From NCBI RefSeq assembly GCF_003795145.1, contig NZ_CP027786.1:2356001-2420000 (forward strand): a DNA stretch of 64,000 nucleotides, read 5' to 3'. Within the stretch, counting starts at the first letter, position 1. Each line of letters opens with the position of its first letter. This DNA comes from Tetragenococcus koreensis (GTDB lineage Bacteria > Bacillota > Bacilli > Lactobacillales > Enterococcaceae). Positions 20,596-30,607 of this stretch are shown in pieces. The translations under genes were made by a program, and so were the position numbers. The notes under the pieces were generated by a model. The model did no database searches, was not told the origin of the DNA, and saw only the letters and a list, made by a program, of their open reading frames with translations.

Positions 20596-20986
20596 AAGAT
20601 TGAACGTCATTTTTATGATTTAAACTGGGAACCTCTAAATTATACTGATATAAAGCAAAAACAGTCGTTAAAAAAGCCAAAATTATTTGATGAAATGATA
20701 TGCGTTTCTGAAATATTAAGTGAAGATTTTCCCTTTGTGCGGGTTGATTTATATGAAATTAAAGATCAAATAGTTTTCGGTGAGTTAACATTTACGCCAA
20801 GCTCAGGGATGGCAACATATTTTACAGAAGCTGCGCAGCAAGAAATTGGAAACATGCTTGAACTTCCGGCAGATAAAAAAGTGGGGTTTAAATAAGATTA
20901 GCGAAACCCTGAATGGTTATAGTATTTATGTTTTATTGTTGGATAAACATTCTAGAAGGTAAAGTTAGAAAGAGAGGTTCCAAGTT

Positions 20987-21313
20987 TTGTTTTTCTTAGT
21001 ATCGGTGGTGCTTGCAGTAGGCTTAATTATTCGTGAATTTCAAAATTATGGCGGAATAGTTCCTGTACGTGCTATTAATAATCAAACAAGAATAATTAAT
21101 TTGATACTTATGTTTGTACAGCGCTTTTCGACTATTTCAGTGGGAGGCTATATAGTTGAATTTTTGGATAACACTTTAATATCGACATTGTTTATCCCTA
21201 TTTTCATATATTGTTTATTTGTAATAGTTATGCTTTTTATCCTTCTTTATATTGATATTATAACTTATCTAGAAGAGAAAGAGAAAAAGAAACCGAAAAA
21301 ACCATACAAATAA
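20987..21313 (+). CDS. Small membrane protein, unknown
   Basis: 108 residues with an N-terminal hydrophobic segment and a longer one near the end (LISTLFIPIFIYCLFVIVMLFILLYIDIITYL), then a basic tail (EEKEKKKPKKPYK). Start TTG at 20987 with GAGAGG upstream. It lies at the end of the capsule locus but shows no link to it. No family recognised. Confidence 0.5.
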   Translation: MFFLVSVVLAVGLIIREFQNYGGIVPVRAINNQTRIINLILMFVQRFSTISVGGYIVEFLDNTLISTLFIPIFIYCLFVIVMLFILLYIDIITYLEEKEKKKPKKPYK

Positions 21314-21405
21314 ATTTAAATTATCGATTGTGATAGGTAATCTTATTGCTTGAAAATTCAGGGAATAGTGTCAATTATTAAGAACAAATTTTTAAGGAGT
21401 AAAAA

Positions 21406-22283
21406 ATGTATTGTAATCAATGTGGTAAAGAAATTAATAAAGAGATGCGTTTTTGTCCTTTTTGTGGTGCAGAGCAAAAACGTAGAATGCTGGTAAGTCC
21501 AACGTTTCTGAAGAAAAAGAAACTAAAGAAGAAGCACAAGGAAAAAGCCAGAAAAGAGAAACAACGTTTGATAAATCAAACGAGGAACAAAATAGTACAA
21601 AAGAACCTAGTAAAATAGAAACTGAAAAAAGTTCAGTTAAAAAAGAGGCTGAAGATACTTCTGAAAAGAAATCTAACAGTCAAACAAAAGATACTAATAA
21701 GGGCGAGAAAAACAATAGTTGGGATTCTTGGAGATCTTTATTTGGTCCGATTTACTATTTTCAAGAAGGTCTTTGGAAGAAAGGACTGTTATTACTTAGC
21801 GTCATATTTTTAGCTAGCAGCATTCTTTTTAATGTGTTTCCTCGGACATCTTTTCTTTGGATTTTTCTTATTCTGTATATTACTGTTTTTGAATACATGC
21901 CAAGAAAAGATATAGAGAGAAAAAAACAAACTAATGAAACTATGTGGAAAGAACTACCTCCGTTTTTTAATAAAGATGTAGTTGTAATTGCTTCCATAGT
22001 AGTCTCAGCTTTTGTATTATTCGTCTCTTCAGGTAGTGCAAGAAAGTCACGATTAGAAGAAAATGTTGAGCCCGTTGTAACTGACGTTTTGCAAGATAAT
22101 TATGGATTAGACTATACTTGTGACAATGTAAATATTACTGAAGAATATGATAATAACAATTATAGAGCAGCTGCTACATTAGATGATAATAGTGTGATTC
22201 ATGTAAATATTGAAACTTATCCGCGAGATAAAGATAATTTTAATGTTCAAGTGCCATATGAAGAAGTCTATCTAATGGAGTGA
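21406..22283 (+). pseudogene. Zinc-ribbon membrane protein, frameshifted after the ribbon
   Basis: The first frame starts MYCNQCGKEINKEMRFCPFC, a double-CxxC zinc ribbon, then runs into a basic nonsense tail. From 21486 another frame is open without stop to 22283: a Glu/Lys/Ser-rich linker, SWRSLFGPIYYFQEG, two hydrophobic segments (KKGLLLLSVIFLASSILF and an ILYITVF region), a third (VVVIASIVVSAFVLFVSS), and a small acidic C-terminal domain. One missing A near 21486 (AGAATG to AGAAATG) would join them into a protein of about 292 residues. Zinc-ribbon plus transmembrane plus extracellular domain is a common Firmicute design. Confidence 0.8.
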
Positions 22284-22465
22284 TAGTTAGTACAAACTTT
22301 TTTACTTTGCTAATTTTCTATTTTAGACGAGCTCAAGTTAGCTGAATTGTAAATAAGCGGGCAGAGCTGGGAATCTTATTATTATGAAAGGAGTTTTTTT
22401 ACTTCTTAATAAGACTTTTTATTGTGAAATAATTGGGACGATAAATAAAAGAAAGGAGGGAGTTT

Positions 22466-22978
22466 GTGACATTTTTAGGTTTAGAAGTAGGAAGTTGGGC
22501 TGAATGGGTTTCAGGATTGTCAACTCTTGCAGCCGTGTTATTCTCTTTAGTAAGTGCTTATAGAGCAAACAATGCCAAGCTTATCTTTTTTTCTGGTAAG
22601 ACGAAGTATTTGAAAAATTATGTTGAAAGTAGTGAAAATGAACCTGTTTATACAAACAGCTCACCTGTTTTTGTTCATAGTAAACGAAACTCTTCAAGTA
22701 AAATTAAACTTGCGAAATTCTTTTATAAAGCTAAGGGAAACTCTGAGGCTCCTATAGATACATATGTCTTAACTAGTATGAGTGAAAAGGACGTAAACGG
22801 TTATTATAACATTGGTTCACATGATTATAAAGAAATACTAACAATTGATTTTTTTGAACTAGATAAAATGATGGGTATTAGTAAGTTAAATGAACCTAAG
22901 ATTTTTTTAGAATTTGAGGAGATAAAGGGAAAAAGATATTCTTTAGAAGTTAATGTGCAGGATCCTAAACGAATTTAA
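22466..22978 (+). CDS. Hypothetical protein with one N-terminal membrane segment
   Basis: 170 residues, GTG start after a strong AAAGGAGGG site. N-terminal segment (WVSGLSTLAAVLFSLVSAYRA) then a soluble, beta-rich-looking domain of about 130 residues. No recognised motif. The intergenic DNA before it (22284-22465) holds only a weak hairpin. Confidence 0.6.
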   Translation: MTFLGLEVGSWAEWVSGLSTLAAVLFSLVSAYRANNAKLIFFSGKTKYLKNYVESSENEPVYTNSSPVFVHSKRNSSSKIKLAKFFYKAKGNSEAPIDTYVLTSMSEKDVNGYYNIGSHDYKEILTIDFFELDKMMGISKLNEPKIFLEFEEIKGKRYSLEVNVQDPKRI

Positions 22979-23063
22979 GGCAGTAGTTATGTTAATATAA
23001 TCAATTTATACTTTATGCAATTGGGTTATGAACATAGGTTTGAAAGAAATTTTACTGTAATAA

Positions 23064-23165
23064 TGGTTTTACGTCAATATTTCGGAGACGATGACATTCC
23101 CGAGAGTGGATTCGTTTCGAAAAAAGACTCTCGAAAAATGTGTCCAAAATATTGACGTAAAACCA
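23064..23165. repeat. 102-bp MITE-like palindromic element
   Basis: Perfect 18-bp inverted repeat: GGTTTTACGTCAATATTT at 23065-23082 and its complement at 23147-23164. Inside, CGAGAG/CTCTCG form a second stem. ATAA lies on both flanks (23060-23063, 23166-23169), a possible but weak target duplication. The arm shares GGTT.T..GTCAA with the ISL3 end at 19061, suggesting a non-autonomous ISL3 derivative. Confidence 0.6.
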
Positions 23166-23253
23166 ATAAGAATCTGTTTTTTAGTCGTTAAAAGTAATTT
23201 AATTGTTGGAGTAATTTTTTTAATAACTTATTAATGTAAGGGGGAATGATCTT

Positions 23254-23502
23254 ATGTATGCTATATACGATAGAGTTACAAAACAATACTGGAATGGAAA
23301 GTTCACAAATCAAAGTGGTTATACGAAACCAACATTAACTAAGTGGGCTTACAGTAAAAGTAAAATGAAATTTACACCAAAGACTTATACTTCTGAAAAA
23401 AGGGCTCAAAAGGGTCTTGAGATTATGTTAAATAAGTTAGATGTGATATCAAAACAAAATCATGATTTTGTAATAGTTGAATATGAAACAAAGGAATTTT
23501 AA
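23254..23502 (+). CDS. Small hypothetical protein
   Basis: 82 residues, basic (MYAIYDRVTKQYWNGKFTNQ), ATG after AAGGGGG. Compact soluble protein of the kind found on phage or plasmid segments; no family recognised. Confidence 0.55.
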   Translation: MYAIYDRVTKQYWNGKFTNQSGYTKPTLTKWAYSKSKMKFTPKTYTSEKRAQKGLEIMLNKLDVISKQNHDFVIVEYETKEF

Positions 23503-23649
23503 CCTTTTATGGATAAGTTAATGCCTCCTGATTATAGCTAATTTGTTAATTTACCAACATTTATTCGATCTATTTGTTAAAATAGATGCAAGGCTTTTTA
23601 CAGTAAGGCCATTATAATCGTGCACTCGTTGTTGCATAGGAGGATTCTC

Positions 23650-24590
23650 ATGTACAAATCACAACCTTACATCCAAATTTCTTTTGAAGATTTCAACCAG
23701 CCCTTAGGCCTTCATATGAATCCAGAAAACCGTTGGGTAAAAAAAGCGGAACGAATTCCTTGGAGCGCATTGGAAAAAGACTATGCCAAAAACTTTCCTA
23801 ATCCCAAAGGGAATGTGGCCCAGTCGATACGTATGGCGTTAGGAGCGCTTTTAATCCAAAAGGAATATCACTACAGTGATGAAGAAACCGTGGCTCAAAT
23901 TCAAGAAAATCCTTATTTGCAATTTTTCGTGGGGCTCCCTGGCTATCAGGAAGAAGCGCCTTTTGAAGCGTCCTCCATGGTCCATTTTCGTGAGCGCTTG
24001 GATGAAGTCACGCTGATCGAAATCAATGAAAAAATCTTGGCCTACAATCAAAAAGATGACGATGATACAACACCGCCCACAGACAGTTCCAATAGAGCCG
24101 CCCGTCTAGAATATTGCAGTTTCAATGCTTATAACGAGTCAGACATTTTAATTTCTACGATTCGTCGTTACCATGAACGGCATGGCTACTACCCTGAACG
24201 CGTCTTAGCAGACAAGATTTATCGGAATCGAAAAAATCTTAACTATTGTAAACAGCGAGGCATCCGGCTATCGGGACCTGCGCTGGGACGAACGAAAAAG
24301 AACGAAGTTCGTGATAAAACAACCGAAGATCAAGACAATGCGGATCGTGTCGCTGTCGAACGTGGCTTTAGCCAACTAAAGAGTTGCTTTGGCGCCGATT
24401 TGATTGGATAACAACCAAACGAAAAGATACCACGCTTTCAAGTATTGCTTTAAGAGTTTTGGCACTCAATCTGTCTCAATTGACGGCAAATTTTTTACGC
24501 CAAATTTTGTCTAGCCTCTGCAAAAGGAGGCAAATAAAAAATCAGACAGTTTATTTTAGCTTTTTTACAAAGTTCACAATTATTCAGTAG
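23650..24590 (+). pseudogene. IS1182-type transposase remnant: internal deletion plus frameshift
   Basis: Starts normally at ATG 23650 (AGGAGG upstream) with the family N-terminus (YIQISFEDFNQPLGLHMNPE). After the DDDDTTPP linker it jumps to ARLEYCSFNAYNESDI, the region after the second catalytic Asp, so about 150 residues including the first Asp motif are missing, in frame. The part with VLADKIYRNRKNLNYCKQRGIRLSGPALGR is retained. Near 24400 the frame shifts, and the C-terminus (ITTKRKDTTLSSIALRVLALNLS) continues in the frame running to 24590. Dead element. Confidence 0.85.
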
Positions 24591-24607
24591 GCATTAAATT
24601 AGGGGCT

Positions 24608-24949
24608 CTATTTTCTTATTTTTTTGATCGAATGACGATCCTTGGAAGCGTAATAGCTCGACTTTGTTGTTTCGAACACGTTCGTCAACGTCCATACCGT
24701 GTGTTCTTGGCTTTCCTCAACAATTAATTCATGAAGCAACGAATCACCCGTTATTCTTTCATGAATGTGGTGATAGTTCTTTAGGGAATTATTCTCCATT
24801 TTTAAACGATGTATTTCTTTTTCTATTTGTTGAAGGTCCGTTGCTTTTTTGATTTCACTATCCGGTGTATAAACTTTTTCCTTTTTATAAATTGTTTGTT
24901 CTACAATCCTACATTCATGTGCTAGAGAAGATACACTTCTCCAGATCAA
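24608..24949 (-). pseudogene. IS3-family remnant (orfA end fused to orfB start)
   Basis: 113 residues on the minus strand: a coiled-coil stretch (EIKKATDLQQIEKEIHRLKMENNSLK) typical of the IS3 OrfA C-terminus, then HTVWTLTNVFETTKSSYYASKDR, the usual opening of OrfB. The helix-turn-helix and the integrase core are gone. A second, more decayed copy lies near 44745-45010. Confidence 0.6.
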
Positions 24950-25068
24950 TTATTTAACGAAGAGAATCGGAAAAGTAGCAGAGACAAAACTAGAAATAAA
25001 TTTCGATGTGGGACCAATGTGTGACTTATTTTTAAAAGTAAAATGAATGGAGATGGGATAAAACTATT

Positions 25069-27090
25069 ATGAAAATTCATAAAGTAAGAATAGAAAATTT
25101 TAGATTGCTTAAAGATTTTGAACTGGATTTTAGAGAGGAAATATCACTTATAGTAGGTAAGAATAATTGTGGAAAGACATCAGTTTTGACAATTATGGAT
25201 AAATTCCTAAGTTCAGGAGACATAAGCTTTAGTTGGAATGACTTTAACTTGGATTTTCAGAAAGAATTTTACGAAAAGCTTTTTGAAAGAGAAGTATCTG
25301 AAGTTGAGTATAATTTTATAAACAATGGCATTAGGATGCAGTTATTTATCGATTATAATGAGTCAGATAACTATATCAATATTCAAAGCCTTATGATGGA
25401 TCTAAACCCAAGAAATAATATCATAGTGTTAGAATTTATTTACACTTGTAAAGAAGATATGTTGAAACAATTAAGAAATGACTTAAACCAACTCAAAATA
25501 AATACATTTGAAGAATTTTCTAACTTTATGAATAAAAATTCCTCAAGATACTTTGAGCTTCAAAGGTATTCAAGAAGATTTGATTTTGATAAGAAAGAAG
25601 TAACCGAACAGACCTCCGGAAAGTTTACTTTTTCCGAGATTAAAAAACTAATTAATTTTAGGAGTATTAAAGCTAATCGAGAAGCGTCAAATAAAGCAAA
25701 TGATCATTCTTTGTCATCGCTTTCTCAGAAGTACCATAATATTAATTCTTTAGATGAAGATATGGTCATAACTGAATTACAAAAAACCATCCAAGTTGCT
25801 GATCAAAACTTAAATGAAACATATAATGGAACAGAAGAACATCCAGGAATATTTAATGAAGTTTTTGAAAGTGTAAGAAAATTTGGTTCTGATGCTGATA
25901 TTTCAATTCAGTCAACTATTTCAGAAATGGATTTGCTTAAAAACAATACTACTTTATACTACAAAAATGATAATTTAAAGCTACCTGAAAGTTACAACGG
26001 CTTGGGCTATTTAAATTTAATAGGTATGATTTTTGAAATTGAAACGATTATTTCAGAGTTTCATAGAAAACTAAATGAAAAACCTGCAGATATAAATCTT
26101 TTATTTATTGAGGAACCTGAAGCACATACTCATCCACAGTTACAGTATGTATTTATTAAAAATATTAAGGACTTAATTAAAGAACGAGTAGTGAAAAATG
26201 ATTCTAGCATTAACATACAAACACTTATTACAACACACTCCTCTCATGTTGTTTCTGAGTGTGATTTTAGTGACGTTCGATATTTGGTAAGGAAGAATAA
26301 TAAAGTAATATCTAAAAACTTTCAGGAGCTCCAAGAAAAGTATGAAACAGATAAACTTGCATTTAAATTTGTTAAGCAGTATTTAAATCAAAATCGTTCA
26401 GAATTATTTTTTACAGATAAAGTTATTTTTATAGAGGGAGATACTGAAAGAATTTTATTACCAGCTATGATGCAAAAGATCGATAAAATACACGAAGAGG
26501 ATAAGAGGTACTTACCACTTTTATCACAAAATATCTCAATTATAGAAGTTGGCGCTTATGCTTACAAATTTAAGTCATTAATTGATTTTTTAGATATTGA
26601 AGCTTTAATCATTACTGATGTTGATGGAGTAGAGAAAAATGGTGGAAGTAGTTGTGCTTCTAAGCATGCTAAATTTACTTCGAATTTTTCGTTGAGAGAT
26701 TTTTTTAATCTACCTAATGATGATAGACAATTTAGTAAATTAACAAGAAAGTCATTTAATGAGAAAGCATTGGGTAATACTCGTATTGCATACCAAACGG
26801 AGATACCTTTTGCAATAGAGAAATACCAGCCTAGAAGTTTTGAAGATGCTTTTATATGTCAAAATTTTATTTATACAAAGAAAAATAAAAATAATTTTGA
26901 ACAAGGGTTAAAAAAGAGAAACTTATTTGAAAGATCGGCTCTTGATTTTTATGAAATTTCTCAAGAATGTGTAGCTAAGAAATCAGCATTTGCGTCCGAA
27001 ATTTTATATTACGATGGCTTCACTGAAGGAGAAACATGGGTAGTTCCTGATTACATCAAGGAGGGGTTAGAGTGGCTGCAAAAGAAATAG
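25069..27090 (+). CDS. gajA: GajA-like OLD-family ATPase/TOPRIM nuclease
   Basis: 673 residues. The N-terminal ABC-type ATPase has Walker A GKNNCGKTS (residues 30-38) and Walker B LLFIEEPEAHTHPQ (near 346), followed by TTHSSHVVSE. The C-terminal TOPRIM domain shows the Glu of VIFIEGDTERILLP (near 453) and the Asp pair of ALIITDVDGVEK (near 518). In Gabija this protein is the nucleotide-sensing nuclease that pairs with a UvrD-like helicase, exactly the next gene here. It is about 95 residues longer than the Bacillus cereus GajA. The frame overlaps gajB by 19 bases. It is intact, but alone it may not protect, because its partner is interrupted. Confidence 0.85.
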   Translation: MKIHKVRIENFRLLKDFELDFREEISLIVGKNNCGKTSVLTIMDKFLSSGDISFSWNDFNLDFQKEFYEKLFEREVSEVEYNFINNGIRMQLFIDYNESDNYINIQSLMMDLNPRNNIIVLEFIYTCKEDMLKQLRNDLNQLKINTFEEFSNFMNKNSSRYFELQRYSRRFDFDKKEVTEQTSGKFTFSEIKKLINFRSIKANREASNKANDHSLSSLSQKYHNINSLDEDMVITELQKTIQVADQNLNETYNGTEEHPGIFNEVFESVRKFGSDADISIQSTISEMDLLKNNTTLYYKNDNLKLPESYNGLGYLNLIGMIFEIETIISEFHRKLNEKPADINLLFIEEPEAHTHPQLQYVFIKNIKDLIKERVVKNDSSINIQTLITTHSSHVVSECDFSDVRYLVRKNNKVISKNFQELQEKYETDKLAFKFVKQYLNQNRSELFFTDKVIFIEGDTERILLPAMMQKIDKIHEEDKRYLPLLSQNISIIEVGAYAYKFKSLIDFLDIEALIITDVDGVEKNGGSSCASKHAKFTSNFSLRDFFNLPNDDRQFSKLTRKSFNEKALGNTRIAYQTEIPFAIEKYQPRSFEDAFICQNFIYTKKNKNNFEQGLKKRNLFERSALDFYEISQECVAKKSAFASEILYYDGFTEGETWVVPDYIKEGLEWLQKK

Positions 27091-28472
27091 AACTGGAAGT
27101 TGAACGAGCTCTCGAATGTATCGAATGCGAGAAAAATTTTATTTTGACCGGAGGAGCAGGTAGTGGAAAAACTTATTCACTGATTTCTCTTATAGAAGAA
27201 ATTGGAAATAAATATCCGCTAAGTTCAATTGTTTGTATTACTTATACAAATAATGCTGTAGCAGAAATTAGAGATCGTATCACAAACAGTAATTTACGAG
27301 TCTCCACAATACATGAGTTCGTTTGGTCAATAATTTCTGAATTTCAACGAGAAATAAAAGAAACTCTGATAGAATTGGTTAATGAAGAAGAAAAGGGAAA
27401 ATTTAAACAACCTAAAGAACTTGATGATGGACAAAAGATAGGTGTAGATTATTTTAATGATAGTAACATCGTATACGGCGGTTATTACGATTTAAAAAAA
27501 CATGAAGTAAGTAGTATTAATCATGATCAAGTTTTAATACTTGCAGAAAAAATGTTCGAAAAATACTCGAAGCTTTGCGATATTTTGAAAGATATAGCAA
27601 AATTCATCTTCGTTGATGAATATCAAGATACGAGCCCACTAATAAAAGAAATTTTGCTTAAACACTTGAAACAAAGTTCCAAAAAGAACACTGTAGGTTT
27701 TTTTGGTGATTCAATGCAAGCAATTTATGACGGTAGCGTGGGAGCAATTACTGATGGTAGTCTTGTACGTATAGATAAGAAGCAGAATAGAAGGAATCCA
27801 CAAACTGTTATTGATTTAGCAAATCTGTTAAGAGAAGATGAGATTGAACAGGTACCTTCAGACGATTTAAATGCTCCTAATATGGACAACGGTATAATTT
27901 TACAAGGAAGCATTAAATTTGTATATGCAGATAGTATTGATGGAGTTAACTCTTTGCGTAATTTACCCTATTTTAAAGATTGGAATTTTTACGATAGTAA
28001 ACAGACTAAAGAATTATGGTTAGTTCAAAAAGCAAATGCAAAAAGAGCAGGCTTTCCAAAGTTATTTGAATTATATAATTCTGATAAGATTATTGAACTG
28101 ATAGATAGAACACAGAAAAAAGTAATACATAAAGGTATTGAAACAAGTAATAGAACTTTTGAATCTGTGACAGAGGAGGCGGATGTTTGGGTTAAAAAAA
28201 GAGGAAACTTATTAGAAAATATAAGAGCAGACTCAACTTATAGTTCAGTTTTTGAGCGGATAAAGGCTAATGATTGGGACAAAGTGAGTAACTATAGAGT
28301 GAATAAAGAATCTTTGTTGTCTTATAAATTTAATGGTTTAATGGGGAAATATGAATCTAGGCCTCAACGAGATAAAATATTGTGTCATTTGGATTCTATT
28401 TATGAGCTTATGGAACTTTATGAAAATGGGGTTTATAATGATTTTTTAAGAAAAACGGAAAAAAATATAATA

Positions 28473-29996
28473 ACTCAAGTTTCGCACACCAAATCTGGGA
28501 GATAAGCCTTGATATAACGGGGCAGAGTATCCACCCAGTGTTGGAGTTGACTTGTAATAAAATCTTGTAATTGGCTTCCTGATTCTTCACTTACCGCTTG
28601 AATAATATGTACTAATTCGATAAGAGCAGCGGACCAATCGAGTTCTTTTATTTGATCGCCCAGTTCATAAAATAAGCCACCTAAGGTCCGCTCATCATTG
28701 GCACAGCGCTGCTGCCAGCTTAATAAAATATACCGTGTGAACACAATGGTGGTGTGACAAATTAAGGCTTGATAATGTCGCGTTTGTGTTTCTTTAGTCA
28801 GATGAAGCAATGATTTCGATGCCTTAAAAAATGTCTCGATGTCCCATCTCGCCGAGTATGTTTTGACCATTTCTTGGGAAGATAAATCCAGATCATCGGT
28901 CATAATCGCCAACCAAGCACTTTTCTTATTGTGATTTTTGACAAAAACGATTTTCACGGGATTTTTGCCGGAGCTTGGTTTCACCACAATCGAGGAAATA
29001 ATCGCTTCTTGTGTATATTCTTTCGTAGATTTGGCATAAAGTTCTTCCAGCTTGTATAAACGTTGATGAAAAAGGTATTTGGTTTTTCCATTTTTCACCA
29101 TCCCAATGGTGTGAATCCCCATATCGTGTAATTGGTCTATCATTTTAGGGGAAGTAAACCATTTATCCATCAACACATGGGTGGCGTAAATCCCTTGGTT
29201 CAAGGCGCGTTGAACCATCTCAAGTGCCACTTCGGGCATTTTACGACTTGATTCGTTGAATCGTTTGGCTCCTACGGTTCGTTGATCTTTTTCTGCTATT
29301 GTTTGGTTCACTTTTTTCTTACCGGATAGTAACCCGAAATCAATCGGAATGAAAGAATAGCCATCGGAGAACCCTAAAGTAAGCATACGATACCCTTTGT
29401 ATCCTTGTTTGAGCGCATGATCCCAAAGACGAGCTAAGCCTGGTACCTCTTGGCTTCGATTACGATAAAACGTCGAATCATCCAAGATCAACGTCCGAAT
29501 ATGGGTTTTCGTATCCGTTAAAGAATGGAGCTTTTCGATGACAGACGCACTAAACCGAAGTAAAAACAGACGCCAGTTGTTATGGGGATTGTTCATCCAT
29601 CGATACACGGTATCTTTTTTCATGTATTGGTCGCTTTCCCGCCCACTGAGAACTTGGTTTAAGGATTTTCCTTTAAAGACGAGGCTAAAGAGAAAAGTGA
29701 ATAGAATAGCCACCGAATACCCTTTTTGCTTTTCCATATGGGCTTGTTTTAAAAATTGCGTGACTTTTAATTCAGAAAAAAGGGCTTTTATTTCATTCGG
29801 TAATTGATTTTTAATAGCTTTTAAGTGTACCATAAAGGCAAGAACTCCTTTGTTTTTGGTTTGTGGTTAAATCAATTATAAAACAAAAGGAGTTCTTTTT
29901 GTATAAAAAGGTAGGCAGTCAATATCAGGACTTTTTTCGACCTAAGAGTTGATAAGACCGTTGTTTAATATCATTTTACATGTGCGAAACTTGAGT
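28473..29996 (-). mobile_element. IS4-family insertion sequence in the helicase gene
   Basis: Perfect 16-bp inverted repeats: ACTCAAGTTTCGCACA at 28473-28488 and its complement at 29981-29996. AATA at 28469-28472 and 29997-30000 is the likely 4-bp target repeat. Length 1524 bp. The transposase stop codon lies inside the left repeat. Confidence 0.92.
28475..29833 (-). CDS. IS4-family transposase
   Basis: 452 residues. DDE residues visible as LILDDSTFYRNRS, HVLMDKWFTSPKMI and YSARWDIETFFKASKSLL, the last being the Y-R-E signature of the IS4 group. Start ATG with AGGAG upstream on the minus strand. Full length. Confidence 0.9.
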   Translation of the reverse strand: MVHLKAIKNQLPNEIKALFSELKVTQFLKQAHMEKQKGYSVAILFTFLFSLVFKGKSLNQVLSGRESDQYMKKDTVYRWMNNPHNNWRLFLLRFSASVIEKLHSLTDTKTHIRTLILDDSTFYRNRSQEVPGLARLWDHALKQGYKGYRMLTLGFSDGYSFIPIDFGLLSGKKKVNQTIAEKDQRTVGAKRFNESSRKMPEVALEMVQRALNQGIYATHVLMDKWFTSPKMIDQLHDMGIHTIGMVKNGKTKYLFHQRLYKLEELYAKSTKEYTQEAIISSIVVKPSSGKNPVKIVFVKNHNKKSAWLAIMTDDLDLSSQEMVKTYSARWDIETFFKASKSLLHLTKETQTRHYQALICHTTIVFTRYILLSWQQRCANDERTLGGLFYELGDQIKELDWSAALIELVHIIQAVSEESGSQLQDFITSQLQHWVDTLPRYIKAYLPDLVCET

Positions 29997-30507
29997 AATA
30001 ACTTTAAAAGACAAAGTAAATTTAAAAGAGGGGATGGATCAACTAGCTAATAGGGACCTTACGATCGGTCAATGTATAGATAGAGCAGAAATAATTTTAA
30101 ATATCCAAAACGATCCGTTTGAAACTTTTATAAAAGACCGAGGAGTATATTTATGGCAACGAATTAAAGAACTTCCATTTAGTGAATATGTACGCTCTAT
30201 TGAGTATCAAAAAGAATACTTGCCTTTTGCTACTCAGCATAGTATTAAAGGTAGTGAGTTTGATAATGTATTAGTTGTTTTAGATAATGGTAATTGGCAT
30301 AATTATAACTTTGAAACTCTATTTAAAGAAGTAGAAGTTAAAGATACTGTTATTACACGAACGAAAAAATTATTTTACGTATGTTGTACTCGAGCAAAAA
30401 AGAATTTATGTGTGTTTATGCCAACTTCAGATACTACTGTAATAGAAAATGCTAAAGAACTATTTGGGGAAGATAATGTATTTCACTGTGGTTAAACTAA
30501 TAGATAT

Positions 30508-30603
30508 ATACATAGTGGAGCAATGATTGAAGATAGGTTTAGATAGCTATGTATTAATTTAATTGATGTTTGGTTCTTAACTTTTATTATCGAACTGAAC
30601 ATC
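30508..30603 (+). ncRNA. Two-hairpin RNA candidate upstream of the reverse transcriptase
   Basis: Hairpin 1: ATACATAG (30508-30515) with CTATGTAT (30547-30554). Hairpin 2: GATGTTTGGTTC (30565-30576) with GAACTGAACATC (30592-30603), twelve pairs of which two are G-U. No T run follows, so it is not a normal terminator. Defence reverse transcriptases (retrons, DRT2, DRT9) often carry a structured RNA here. The wobble pairs suggest an RNA-level structure rather than a protein operator. Confidence 0.4.
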
Positions 30604-30607
30604 TATT

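Larger units (their letters stand above)
18471..20895 (+). pseudogene. Second TupA-like ATP-grasp gene, interrupted by an ISL3 element
   Basis: The 5' part (18471-19060) reads ATP-grasp landmarks FDEKIQWLKF, CGDKYTVREYI, VIKTSNACKT, IIVEEFLED and DYKFFCFNGIP. It breaks inside ENHKIE. After the IS (19061-20595) and one copy of the 8-bp target repeat, the frame resumes as RHFYDLNWEPLNYT and ends with ILSEDFPFVRVDLYEIKDQIVFGELTF. Removing the IS and one repeat gives an intact protein of about 296 residues, a paralogue of the gene at 11697. No substitution seems to have spoiled the remaining halves, so the insertion looks recent. Confidence 0.92.
27072..30495 (+). pseudogene. gajB: GajB-like UvrD/PcrA superfamily-1 helicase, interrupted by an IS4-family element
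   Basis: GTG start at 27072 with AAGGAGG upstream, overlapping gajA. Part one (27072-28472) shows Walker A TGGAGSGKTYSLISL, TYTNNAVAEI (Ia), STIHEF, and FIFVDEYQDTSP (motif II). The IS occupies 28473-29996 with AATA repeated on each side. Part two (30001-30495) has the C-terminal helicase motifs THSIKGSEFDNVLVVLD and FYVCCTRAKKNLCVFMP. Deleting the IS and one AATA joins ATA-ATA to ACT-TTA in frame, giving about 631 residues with no other damage. Translation from the left half would stop 18 bases inside a conserved domain-poor region within the IS. Confidence 0.92.

Noticed and set aside
23030-23170. Palindrome as a CRISPR repeat pair
   Set aside because: Only two arms in inverted, not direct, orientation and no spacer array.
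24664-24852. Plus-strand frame opposite the IS3 remnant
   Set aside because: Complement of the coiled-coil remnant, which explains the sequence better.
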